DNA of 38,300 nucleotides. It comes from CAG-791 sp963658405. GTDB lineage: Bacteria > Bacillota > Clostridia > Lachnospirales > Lachnospiraceae. A program made the translations under genes and the position numbers. The notes beneath the pieces were generated by a model, which worked only from the letters and a program-made list of their open reading frames with translations, had not been told where the DNA came from and did no database searches. Shown in pieces: positions 23,492 to 30,536 of this stretch (its first letter is position 1; every line of letters begins with the position of its first letter). Location of the stretch: contig CAVKQI010000012.1 in NCBI GenBank assembly GCA_963658405.1, forward strand, positions 1 to 38,300, given 5' to 3'.

Positions 23492-24220
23492 TTAAAGCTG
23501 GGGAGCTTTTGCATTATCCAGAGAAGTCTGGCTGGTTCCAACAGAAGCGGTGAAGATTACTTCTACCACATCACTGATGGAAGGAAGTGCAAATGCAAGC
23601 ACACCGTTGATGATGACAACGGGAACAAGTACGTACTTGCCGTCTGCTCTCTTATACATAACGCGGATGGTCTCGTTTGCTGCCAGCTGGCGGCCGCCGA
23701 GGATCTCGCTTACGGTCTTGGCAACGGAAACAGAACCGTTGCTGGCTACCTTCTCACCGGCAGAGGTGAAAAGACCTACCTTAGCTACATTCAGAACGCT
23801 GATCTTGCCGGAAGCATCCTGTAAGGATACGTCCTTGGAACCGGTAGCGTTTACCACCTGCACGTTGACAGCGGAAAGAGCCTTGGTATAATCATTGATC
23901 GCTGCTGTAGTCTCTTCTACAGTGGCAGGAGTTACCTTTAATACGATGGAAGTTGCATCCAGAGCCTTACCGCTTGCGGTGGTGAAGGTGGTGCCCTCTG
24001 CAACGGCGCTGGTCTCGCTGGCTACGCTGCTGACGGTCTCCTGGGATGCACCGGATGCTGCTGCTGCGGTAGCGGCTGCTACTGCTACAGAGTTATCTAC
24101 GGTAACCTGCTCTGCAGGTTTGCTGCTCTCTGTGATGCTGGGACTGGGAGCGGCGAATGCGGTCATGCTCATAGAGCATGCGAGTACAAGTGAAAGAACA
24201 ATTGCCATTTTCTTTTTCAT
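23492..24220 (-). CDS. Secreted Ala/Ser/Thr-rich protein of unknown function
   Basis: I do not recognise this 242-residue protein. It starts with a clear signal peptide, MKKKMAIVLSLVLACSMS then MTAFA, with cleavage likely after AFA. A low-complexity Ala/Ser/Thr/Val stretch (about 25-80) follows, then a mostly beta-predicted domain with GSVSVAKTVSEILGG and ADGKYVLVPVVIINGVLAF. No catalytic motif, sorting signal, Cys or membrane anchor is seen in the mature part. The start at 24220 is preferred because AAAGGGGG lies nine bases before it, while the ATG three codons earlier touches the ribosome site. It has its own strong promoter and terminator. Abundant export to the surface or medium is an inference from these signals. 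Confidence 0.75.
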   Translation of the reverse strand: MKKKMAIVLSLVLACSMSMTAFAAPSPSITESSKPAEQVTVDNSVAVAAATAAAASGASQETVSSVASETSAVAEGTTFTTASGKALDATSIVLKVTPATVEETTAAINDYTKALSAVNVQVVNATGSKDVSLQDASGKISVLNVAKVGLFTSAGEKVASNGSVSVAKTVSEILGGRQLAANETIRVMYKRADGKYVLVPVVIINGVLAFALPSISDVVEVIFTASVGTSQTSLDNAKAPQL

Positions 24221-24265
24221 GTCAATCATCCCCCTTTCCTGAAATTTGTGTGGTCTCCGTTCTAT

Positions 24266-24294
24266 ATATTAGCAAACGTTTTTGCGTCTGCCAA
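24266..24294 (-). promoter_or_regulatory. Sigma-A-type promoter for the secreted-protein gene
   Basis: On the minus strand TTGGCA (complement of 24289-24294), an exact 17-bp spacer and TAATAT (complement of 24266-24271) precede the start codon by about 45 bp. Both boxes are close to consensus, which suggests steady expression. Confidence 0.7.
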
Positions 24295-24344
24295 TACTTA
24301 TTTCTCAAGATTTCGAATATTCTGTGTGGCTGCAACGGCATGCC

Positions 24345-24360
24345 GCCGCCCACGGGCGGC
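24345..24360. repeat. GC-rich hairpin after the LCP gene
   Basis: GCCGCCC (24345-24351) pairs with GGGCGGC (24354-24360) around a 2-nt centre, about 30 bp past the stop of the LCP gene. It may stop transcription on the minus strand, but no T tail follows, so a canonical terminator is not supported. Confidence 0.4.
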
Positions 24361-24389
24361 AGGGCTGTGGAAGGGCCGGAGAAGCCCAT

Positions 24390-25589
24390 CTATTCTGCTT
24401 TTTTCTCATAGAAAATAGCCAGGATCATTTCATACAATGCGGTCTCATCGGGATAGAATTCCTCAAACTCTTCTCCCATCCGGACTTCGCCTGTCATGGA
24501 ATAAAGATCCTCGTCCCCGAAGCTGTAGGACAGGGCCTCTCCTGCCAGATAGACAGCCTCATCGGCCGTCACATCCGTCACCATATAGGGCGTGATCTGG
24601 GTATACAGCTGCAGGGGCAGGGTCATATCCTTTTTCATGGCTGTTTTAGCCTGTGCGATAAAGTTCTTCAGATACTGCTTCTGCCGCTCCAGACGCTCTT
24701 CGGCGCTCTGCTCTTTGGAGGTATCCCGGTAATGGATAAACTGGTAGGCTGCATCTCCGGTCAGATGGACTTTATCGCCGGTATTCCAGCCGGGTTCGAG
24801 GCCGCTTGCAGACTCCGGAATGATGACATCCACGCCGCCCACGGCATCGTTGAGCTTTGCCATGACCGACATATTCAGAGCAAAATAACCGTGGATCGGG
24901 AGCCCGTAAAAGAGGTTGGAGACAGCGTCCACGCTGTTTTCGCAGCTCTCCTCCATGCCGTCTCCATAGGCGTGGGAAAGAGCGATCTGGGCCGTCTCCT
25001 TTCCCGCGTAATTGCCGTTTTTGTCGTAGACCTTCATGGATGTCATGGTATCCCGGTTGATGCCGATGATGCGGATCTTTTTATCATCAGGATCCAGCAC
25101 TGCCAGGAACATGGCATCTGCCTGTCCGCCTTTAAAGCGATCCGAAGAGGCGCTCACCTCGCCGGTCCGGTCGATGCCCAGGAAGAGAAAGGTCATGATG
25201 TCCTTCTTATAGGTATAAACATCTCCCTGATAACGGATACTTCCGGCCTCCAAGGTGGTCTCTGCCTCCGTGCCGGATTCTTCACCTGTCTGCTGCATCT
25301 GCTCCGGCACGGCCTCCTGCTTTTGCAAGAGGCGGCTGCGGCCGCTGCGACTTAAGAAAAGCCATGCGGCTCCGGCGATCAATCCCACCGCCAGAATGAC
25401 GATCAGCAGAACCAGAAAAAATGTGCCGACGCGGGAAAGCGCGGAACGACTTTTCTTTGTTCGTCTGCCGTTCCTTCTCCGATCGTTTCCCCTGAATGGT
25501 CTGTTTTTCTGCTTCTGCTCTTTAATTTCCTCTTCAGGCGAGACTACGTCGATCCATTCGATATCATCCTGTATCGTATCATCCTGCAT
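24390..25589 (-). CDS. LCP (LytR-CpsA-Psr) family cell-wall glycopolymer ligase-type protein
   Basis: The 399-residue protein has a charged cytoplasmic N-terminus (1-50), one membrane helix (about 54-79), a linker rich in Glu/Thr (90-115) and an extracellular LCP domain (about 128-390). LCP enzymes transfer undecaprenyl-linked polymers such as teichoic acids or capsule to peptidoglycan. Typical features are FLFLGIDRTGE, INRDTMTSM with Arg179/Asp180, and FIHYRDTSKEQSAEERLERQ, which resembles the conserved Arg-rich pyrophosphate-binding block. GAGGAG precedes the ATG, and the sortase-like gene ends only 4 bp upstream, so the two are co-translated. It is the last gene of the operon with the GlgB-like and sortase-like pseudoenzymes. 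Confidence 0.87.
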   Translation of the reverse strand: MQDDTIQDDIEWIDVVSPEEEIKEQKQKNRPFRGNDRRRNGRRTKKSRSALSRVGTFFLVLLIVILAVGLIAGAAWLFLSRSGRSRLLQKQEAVPEQMQQTGEESGTEAETTLEAGSIRYQGDVYTYKKDIMTFLFLGIDRTGEVSASSDRFKGGQADAMFLAVLDPDDKKIRIIGINRDTMTSMKVYDKNGNYAGKETAQIALSHAYGDGMEESCENSVDAVSNLFYGLPIHGYFALNMSVMAKLNDAVGGVDVIIPESASGLEPGWNTGDKVHLTGDAAYQFIHYRDTSKEQSAEERLERQKQYLKNFIAQAKTAMKKDMTLPLQLYTQITPYMVTDVTADEAVYLAGEALSYSFGDEDLYSMTGEVRMGEEFEEFYPDETALYEMILAIFYEKKAE

Positions 25590-25593
25590 CGCT

Positions 25594-26427
25594 TTACTCC
25601 TCTATCAGAACTGCCTGCACCAGATAGCGCTGGTCAGCTTCCCCGGTGATGCCGGTTTCCAGGGTGATGATCTTATTATTTTCCGTCACATCCATGGTCT
25701 CGTCGATAAAGGCATCGATCTGCCGGATGGAAAAGATGCTCTCCAGATAATTATGGAAGACCACCGGATCCGAGAAATCATAGGCGGCGATCAGGTGCTT
25801 ATCATCGTAGGGATAGGCTGCAAAAATGCGGTACTGCAGGGTTTTTTCCGGCAGATAGATCCGCACATTTCTGTTTTCGTCAAAGAAGGTGCGGTCCTGA
25901 TAATTGTGCAGAACGCCGAAGCGGTCATCGGTATTGTGTCCGTAGATCACCGTATTGCCGTCCGTGAAATCCGTGCTGTTGGCGGTCTCTGTATAGAGCG
26001 CGCCCTGGGCATCCTCTTCCCCGGCCGCATTGTGTGTCAGATAATACTCATCGTCGGTGCGGCACTGGAGGATGGGCTGGCTGATGCCGACCCCCGGGAT
26101 CTCCAGCCATGCATAGGCATCTGCGTTCAGTGCTGTGAGACTTTGCAGCTTTTCGGGAATCTCGGCATCTCCGTTAAGGACTTCCTCTACTTTGGCGGCA
26201 TCTACTGTGGACTGTGTCTCCTGTGCAGCAGACTCTTCTCCTGCAGCTGTTTCTGTTTCACCGGCTGCTTCTGCTTCGATCTCCGTTCCGGGATTTGTAT
26301 TGCCGCCCTGTGCGGTGTCATCTGCGCTGGCAGAGCCGCATCCTACTGTCAGAATGCTCAGGATTCCCAAAGCACAGAGTACTTTCAGCACTGCTTTGGG
26401 ATATTTATTAAAATTACTGTTTTTCAA
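25594..26427 (-). CDS. Class B sortase-like lipoprotein lacking the catalytic cysteine
   Basis: The 277-residue protein has a lipoprotein-like signal peptide with ILTVGC (Cys30), a Glu/Ala/Thr-rich linker (about 35-80) and a sortase B fold (about 95-277). The catalytic His164 is present in VIYGHNTDDRFG, and the catalytic Arg267 in DQRYLVQAVL. The catalytic Cys normally found in TLSTC is replaced by Gly259 in ITLETGITG; the codon is GGC, one base from TGC. Transpeptidation is therefore not expected. I prefer the TTG start at 26427, because GAGG stands seven bases before it and a signal peptide begins there. An ATG at 26484 would add 19 residues without a good ribosome site and would read through a strong hairpin. 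Confidence 0.82.
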   Translation of the reverse strand: MKNSNFNKYPKAVLKVLCALGILSILTVGCGSASADDTAQGGNTNPGTEIEAEAAGETETAAGEESAAQETQSTVDAAKVEEVLNGDAEIPEKLQSLTALNADAYAWLEIPGVGISQPILQCRTDDEYYLTHNAAGEEDAQGALYTETANSTDFTDGNTVIYGHNTDDRFGVLHNYQDRTFFDENRNVRIYLPEKTLQYRIFAAYPYDDKHLIAAYDFSDPVVFHNYLESIFSIRQIDAFIDETMDVTENNKIITLETGITGEADQRYLVQAVLIEE

Positions 26428-26445
26428 ACTGATAACCTCATTCTG

Positions 26446-26466
26446 CCGCGGCCGCTCGGGCCGCGG
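26446..26466. repeat. GC hairpin between the GlgB-like and sortase-like genes
   Basis: CCGCGGCC (26446-26453) pairs perfectly with GGCCGCGG (26459-26466) around a 5-nt loop. It lies between the stop of the GlgB-like gene (26490) and the ribosome site of the sortase-like gene (GAGG at 26436-26439). It could protect or attenuate the message in the operon. No T tail follows on the minus strand. Confidence 0.5.
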
Positions 26467-26489
26467 GGATATACTTACAAACATACTGC

Positions 26490-28688
26490 CTATTCCGGCT
26501 TATAGGAAAAAGCGAGCAGAGACAGGGGCGGGCAGCTCACGCACAGGGAGTCGGAGCGGCCGTCCTTTGCCGCCGGCTTACTCTGCAAGGGCCGCTTGTT
26601 GCCAAGCCCTGATCCGCCGTAGGCCGCCTTGTCTGTAGTAAAGATCTCCTGATAGATACCCTCATAGGGTACGCCGATCTCCTCCTCCCAGGAAGCATTG
26701 GCCAGGTTGCAGACGATCAGCAGGAAATCATCGGGCTTCCGGCCCCTTCGAAGGAAGGAAATCACGCAGTGATCATTGGCCATCTGTCTCACCCACTGGA
26801 AGCCGTCCGGCATCAGATCCTTGGCGGTCATGGCAGACTGGGTGCGGTAGAGGGCATGAAGATCCCGGAGCATGGCGCCAAGTCCCTGTGCCAACGCCTT
26901 TCGCTCCTTCTCCTGCTGGCTCACAGGCTCCGGGGCATCCGGCGCCGCCGGCATCACATAGGCCAAGGACTGCAGCTTTTTGCCCTGGTGGAACATCTGC
27001 AGGGCGAGAAGGAGCCGCAGGTTGGCATACTTCTCCTGCATGGTTCCCGGGAAGGAACCGGGCAGCTCTTTGTCGATCACCGGCAGCAGGAACTGCTCCG
27101 CATACTGATAGGTCATGTGATCGATGAGCAGGTTATGGCAGCCCTGGCGGAACAGGGGATCCTGCCGGAAATACATCTCCATCTCAGACTGCCAGGTGAG
27201 ATGATACTTCATGGAAAAGCCAAGGCCATTTTCCTCTACCGGATCGGTCAGGGCGGACCAGCCGGAGGAATCCTGGGCGATCATCAGGACGCCGGGATTG
27301 CGCTTCTGCATCAGGGTATTCATGCGGCGAAGAAGGGCCACGCCCTCCGGATTATCCCTGCCGCCGTAGATGTTGGGACAGTACTGCCCCTCCTGCTTTC
27401 CGTAATCGGCATAGAGGATTCGGGCGATATCCCGGACCACCAGTCCGTCAAAGTGGAACTGCTCCACCCAGTAGAGCATATTGGAGAGTAAAAAGCTCTG
27501 GACCTGGGGCTTGCCGTAAGCAAAATACCGGGTATCGCCCTCCGGTGTCTCGTCGCACCGAAAATCGCCGGTCTCATACAGCGGTGTGCTGTCAAAGTCA
27601 GCCAGCCCTGCCTCGTTCTTTAAAAAACGGGAAGGCGCAAAATCTGTCAGGACGCCGATGCCCTTACTGTGGAGCAGCTGGATCGCTGCCTGGAGCTGCG
27701 CCGCGCGCTTCTGGGGAGGTGCCGGAGAAATAGCCGCCGCCGTCAGGGCAAAGAAATCCTTGGGGATCCGCTCTCCGCCTGCCGCCTCCAGGGACTGCTG
27801 CACACCGGTTAAAAGGACATGGGTATAGCCCAGCTCTGCGATCTGCGCTGCCAGACGAATGCCCAGCTCGCCGTAGGTATATTTTCCCTCCAGCAGGGAA
27901 AGCGGAAGGGCACAGATGGAAACCGGCCCGGCCTCCCCCGTTCCTTCGCTTCTCTTTTTGATAAAGGCGCTGTCATTAAATTTGCGCACGGGTGCCGCCG
28001 GCACGATGGAGGCGCCGTCCCGGGAAGGCTCTGCCGCCTGGGCGAAGGGATCACTCTTCTGGAAGGTCAGTCCGGAGCGAAGCTTGATCTCGTATTTATA
28101 CAGGTCCCCGGGACCGATGCCCGGCACAAAGAGGCGAAAGATCTCACTGCCCTCCGGTCGGCTCATGGGACAAAAGCGTCCGTCCCAGTTATTGAAATTG
28201 CCGATGACGCTGACTCTGGCTGCATGGGGCGCCCAGACAGTAAAAAGACACCCTTCACTCCCGGCCAGCTGCATAGGATGTGCGCCCAGCTTTTCATAGC
28301 AGTCATAGGATGCGCCGGCGAGAAATGCCTTTTCATCTGCCGAAGAGAGAAGTCTCGCCGCTCTGTCTGCATGGTAGAGCTCCGGCACCTCGATCTTCTG
28401 CTGATCAGCGGTCTCTATCTCGTAGTGATAAGGATAGCTATCCTTTTTTACTCCCGGAATGAGCACCGCGTAATAGCCCTCTTCATCGGCCAGTTCCATG
28501 GGAACAGGCTTAGCGCCTTTTACTTCCGGCACCACCCAGGCCCTGACCGCATCCGGTCTGAAAAGCTGCAGTAAAAGGCCGTTGCGGCGCTGCTTAGCGC
28601 CCAGAACCTTTTCCGGGCAGTCCGTATCCGCATAGACCACGGCTTCAATCTCGGCCCAGTTCATCATTTTATAGAGCTTTTTATCCAT
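26490..28688 (-). CDS. GlgB-like glycogen branching enzyme homologue with a degenerate active site
   Basis: The 732-residue protein keeps the GlgB architecture: N-terminal beta domain (about 10-110), CBM48-like domain (about 130-230, with VIGNFNNWDGR), GH13 barrel (about 255-600) and C-terminal beta domain. Conserved GlgB stretches remain, such as SFLLSNMLYWVEQFHFDGL, ILYADYGKQEG, NIYGGRDNPEG and FDSTPLYE. The catalytic residues are lost: the nucleophile Asp of GLRVDAV is Arg419 (GLVVRDI), the acid/base Glu of AEES is Gln472 (AQDS), and the Asp of SHDEV is Met525 (DHMTY). The His of region I is Arg354. Branching activity is not expected, while glucan binding could persist. GGAG before the ATG supports the start. 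It leads the operon with the sortase-like and LCP genes. Confidence 0.85.
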   Translation of the reverse strand: MDKKLYKMMNWAEIEAVVYADTDCPEKVLGAKQRRNGLLLQLFRPDAVRAWVVPEVKGAKPVPMELADEEGYYAVLIPGVKKDSYPYHYEIETADQQKIEVPELYHADRAARLLSSADEKAFLAGASYDCYEKLGAHPMQLAGSEGCLFTVWAPHAARVSVIGNFNNWDGRFCPMSRPEGSEIFRLFVPGIGPGDLYKYEIKLRSGLTFQKSDPFAQAAEPSRDGASIVPAAPVRKFNDSAFIKKRSEGTGEAGPVSICALPLSLLEGKYTYGELGIRLAAQIAELGYTHVLLTGVQQSLEAAGGERIPKDFFALTAAAISPAPPQKRAAQLQAAIQLLHSKGIGVLTDFAPSRFLKNEAGLADFDSTPLYETGDFRCDETPEGDTRYFAYGKPQVQSFLLSNMLYWVEQFHFDGLVVRDIARILYADYGKQEGQYCPNIYGGRDNPEGVALLRRMNTLMQKRNPGVLMIAQDSSGWSALTDPVEENGLGFSMKYHLTWQSEMEMYFRQDPLFRQGCHNLLIDHMTYQYAEQFLLPVIDKELPGSFPGTMQEKYANLRLLLALQMFHQGKKLQSLAYVMPAAPDAPEPVSQQEKERKALAQGLGAMLRDLHALYRTQSAMTAKDLMPDGFQWVRQMANDHCVISFLRRGRKPDDFLLIVCNLANASWEEEIGVPYEGIYQEIFTTDKAAYGGSGLGNKRPLQSKPAAKDGRSDSLCVSCPPLSLLAFSYKPE

Positions 28689-28780
28689 AGGATCTCCATT
28701 CCGCAGGCGTTTGTATGGTTCTGTTTTAGATTTACGTTTTATAGTTCTGTTTTTTGTTTTTATTGTTCTGTGGTGTTATT

Positions 28781-28841
28781 CTGTCCTGTTATGTTTTGTC
28801 CCGCATGATATTGCGATGCAGAATAAAACATAACAGGACAG
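28781..28841. repeat. Perfect 17-bp inverted repeat
   Basis: CTGTCCTGTTATGTTTT (28781-28797) is exactly complementary to AAAACATAACAGGACAG (28825-28841), with a 27-nt loop that can form a smaller CGCAT/ATGCA hairpin. It lies between the DUF1015 stop and the GlgB-like promoter region and may terminate DUF1015 transcription, though no T run follows it on the minus strand. Confidence 0.7.
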
Positions 28842-28969
28842 TGCAGGAAACCCCCTGGTGACGTCTGCTTCAGAAAGAGGCTTCCTTTATGTCTGTCAGG
28901 ATTGCAGTAACATGCTGTTTGGTTTTCCCAAATATCTGTCCTGCCGGATATCTGCTTGCTGCGCTTTCA

Positions 28970-29034
28970 CAATTGCATCCCACAATCATTTTCAGCAATC
29001 ATTTCCCGCAATCATATCTCGTAATCGTGATCAG
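28970..29034. repeat. Five tandem degenerate 13-bp repeats
   Basis: Units start at 28970, 28983, 28996, 29009 and 29022. They read CAATTGCATCCCA, CAATCATTTTCAG, CAATCATTTCCCG, CAATCATATCTCG and TAATCGTGATCAG. The shared core is CAATCAT and the period is exactly 13 bp. The array ends 6 bp before the stop codon of the DUF1015 gene and lies outside it. Confidence 0.7.
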
Positions 29035-29040
29035 GCTGTC

Positions 29041-30279
29041 TTAGATCGGATGAATGAACAATCCGCTCAGGAGCTTTGGCTCAAACCAGGTGGACTTAGG
29101 CGGCATGAGCATGCCGGCATCCGCCACCCGGAAAAGCTCCTCTATGGATGTGGGATAGGTAGAAAAGGCAGCCTGCATGTCGGTATGCACTCTTCGCTCC
29201 AGCTCTTTAAGGCCCCGTATACCGCCCACAAAGTCGATATCGGGATCTGTCCTTGGATCCTGAATGCCAAGCAGCGGCTCTAAAATATTCTTCTGCAGGA
29301 TAGAAACATCCAGTCCCTCTACCGGATCCTCGCTGCAAAGGGAAGGATCTGCGCTCAGGCGATACCAGGTATCCGCCAGATAGAGGCCAAATTCTCCCTT
29401 CCGGGCAGGGGCCACGGGACTTTGCCCACAGTCTTCCAGCGTAAAGCCGACATCCTGTATCTTCGTCAGCAGGCTCTCCGGGGTATGGCCGTGGAGATTT
29501 CGAAGCACGCGGTAATAGGGAAGGATCTCCAGCTGATCCTGCGGAAAAAGCACAGATAAAAAGAAATTAAAGTCCTCCTCGCCGGTATAGTCCGGGTGCT
29601 CCGCTCTTTTTTGCAGTCCCACCTTGACGGCGGAGGCGCAGCGATGATGACCGTCTGCGATATAGATATCCTGAATCTGTGAAAAAGAGGAAGCGATGAC
29701 CGCAATATCCTCGGGCTCCCGGATGGTCCAGACCTGGTTGCGCACCTGTCCCTCGGAGATGAAATCGCAGTCCGGCTCCCCTGCGACAGTCTTCTGCACG
29801 ATCTCGTCGATCCGGACATCATTGCGGTAAGCCAGGAAAATAGGGCCGGTCTGCGCCTGACAGGTGCTGATATGGCGGATCCTGTCCTGCTCCTTGTCGG
29901 CACGGGTGTTCTCATGCTTTTTGATCACGCCGGCCTCATAGTCGTCGATGGATGCGCAGGCCACGATGCCGGTCTGCGTCCGTCCCTGCCAGGTCTGGGC
30001 GTAAATATAATAGCAGGGAGATGCCTCCTGCCGGAAAGTGCCGTCTTCCATAGCGGTATGCAGCATGGAGGCTGCCTTCTCGTATACAGAATCCTCATAG
30101 GGACTGGTCCCCGCCGGGAACTGTGTCTCTGCCCTGTCAATTCCCAGAAAAGAAGCGGGATTTTTCTCCACTACTTCTCTGGCTTCCTGACTATTGTATA
30201 CGTCATAGGGAAGCGCTGCGATGCGCGCCTCCGAACCCTTCGCGGGTCTGTACGCTTTAAATGGCTTTATGGTGGCCAT
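29041..30279 (-). CDS. DUF1015 family protein linked to serine biosynthesis genes
   Basis: This 412-residue cytosolic protein belongs to the DUF1015 family. It is recognised by the start IKPFKAYRP, the block VIKKHENTRADKEQDR (about 118-133) and YIADGHHRCASAVKVG (about 209-224). No biochemical role is firmly assigned to the family. In many Clostridia the gene neighbours serA and serC, as here, so a role in serine or phosphoserine metabolism is a reasonable inference. The DGHHR motif recalls the active-site loop of ParB-like free serine kinases, which is a weak but testable hint. GGGAGGAA before the ATG supports the start. It has a promoter candidate at 30339-30367, and a terminator separates it from serA. 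Confidence 0.85.
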   Translation of the reverse strand: MATIKPFKAYRPAKGSEARIAALPYDVYNSQEAREVVEKNPASFLGIDRAETQFPAGTSPYEDSVYEKAASMLHTAMEDGTFRQEASPCYYIYAQTWQGRTQTGIVACASIDDYEAGVIKKHENTRADKEQDRIRHISTCQAQTGPIFLAYRNDVRIDEIVQKTVAGEPDCDFISEGQVRNQVWTIREPEDIAVIASSFSQIQDIYIADGHHRCASAVKVGLQKRAEHPDYTGEEDFNFFLSVLFPQDQLEILPYYRVLRNLHGHTPESLLTKIQDVGFTLEDCGQSPVAPARKGEFGLYLADTWYRLSADPSLCSEDPVEGLDVSILQKNILEPLLGIQDPRTDPDIDFVGGIRGLKELERRVHTDMQAAFSTYPTSIEELFRVADAGMLMPPKSTWFEPKLLSGLFIHPI

Positions 30280-30338
30280 AGATTCCTCCCTCTTAAACGC
30301 TGTGTCTTTTGTAAAGATTCTTTACATCAACCTCTTCT

Positions 30339-30367
30339 ATTATACATAAAATAGGCTGCTTTGTCCC
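30339..30367 (-). promoter_or_regulatory. Promoter candidate for the DUF1015 gene
   Basis: On the minus strand GGGACA (complement of 30362-30367), a 17-bp spacer and a perfect TATAAT (complement of 30339-30344) precede the start codon by about 60 bp. The -35 box lies in the loop-side arm of the serA terminator hairpin, so hairpin and promoter share bases. Confidence 0.5.
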
Positions 30368-30397
30368 ACCTGTATGGAAAAACAAAGCAGCCTATTT
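30349..30397 (-). terminator. Intrinsic terminator between serA and DUF1015
   Basis: AAATAGGCTGCTTTGT (30349-30364) is fully complementary to ACAAAGCAGCCTATTT (30382-30397), a 16-bp stem with a 17-nt loop. On the minus strand the last stem bases and following sequence read TATTTTATG, a modest T tail. It follows the three-way-junction candidate at 30413-30491. Confidence 0.7.
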
Positions 30398-30412
30398 ATG
30401 TGTTAATATGCG

Positions 30413-30491
30413 CAGCACCTGCCAAGGTCCGAACGACCTTTGACCTCTCTCATCGAGATTTTCCGAAGAAAAGATCTTGATGAGGGTGCTG
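30413..30491 (-). ncRNA. Three-way-junction RNA candidate in the serA-DUF1015 intergenic region
   Basis: An outer stem, 30413-30419 (CAGCACC) with 30485-30491 (GGTGCTG), encloses two hairpins: 30424-30429 with 30435-30440 (AAGGTC/GACCTT), and 30449-30463 with 30468-30484. Read on the minus strand, the larger hairpin closes with C-TTCG-G, the very stable UUCG tetraloop, which favours that strand. It starts about 45 nt after the serA stop and ends 15 nt before the terminator hairpin. An aptamer plus terminator ahead of DUF1015, or a structured 3' end of the serC-serA message, would both fit. I could not match a known riboswitch class. Confidence 0.5.
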
Positions 30492-30536
30492 AAGGAAATT
30501 CGATGTGAAGATGCCAAATAAAAGTCCTGCGGTTCG

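Larger units (their letters stand above)
28689..29040. other. Gene-free stretch upstream of the GlgB-like gene
   Basis: No supported gene was found in these 352 bp. The part next to the GlgB-like start is T-rich and repeats GTTCTG (28718-28723, 28744-28749, 28765-28770). A 17-bp inverted repeat lies at 28781-28841 and 13-bp tandem repeats at 28970-29034, each annotated separately. A plus-strand ORF from 28858 overlaps the DUF1015 gene and is not credible. Confidence 0.6.

Noticed and set aside
28970..29034. CRISPR array
   Set aside because: Units of 13 bp without spacers and without cas genes nearby are tandem repeats, not a CRISPR array.
30413..30491. T-box or bacterial SRP RNA in the serA-DUF1015 gap
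   Set aside because: The T-box antiterminator sequence is absent, and the resemblance to SRP RNA is limited to a few bases without the conserved hairpin loop.
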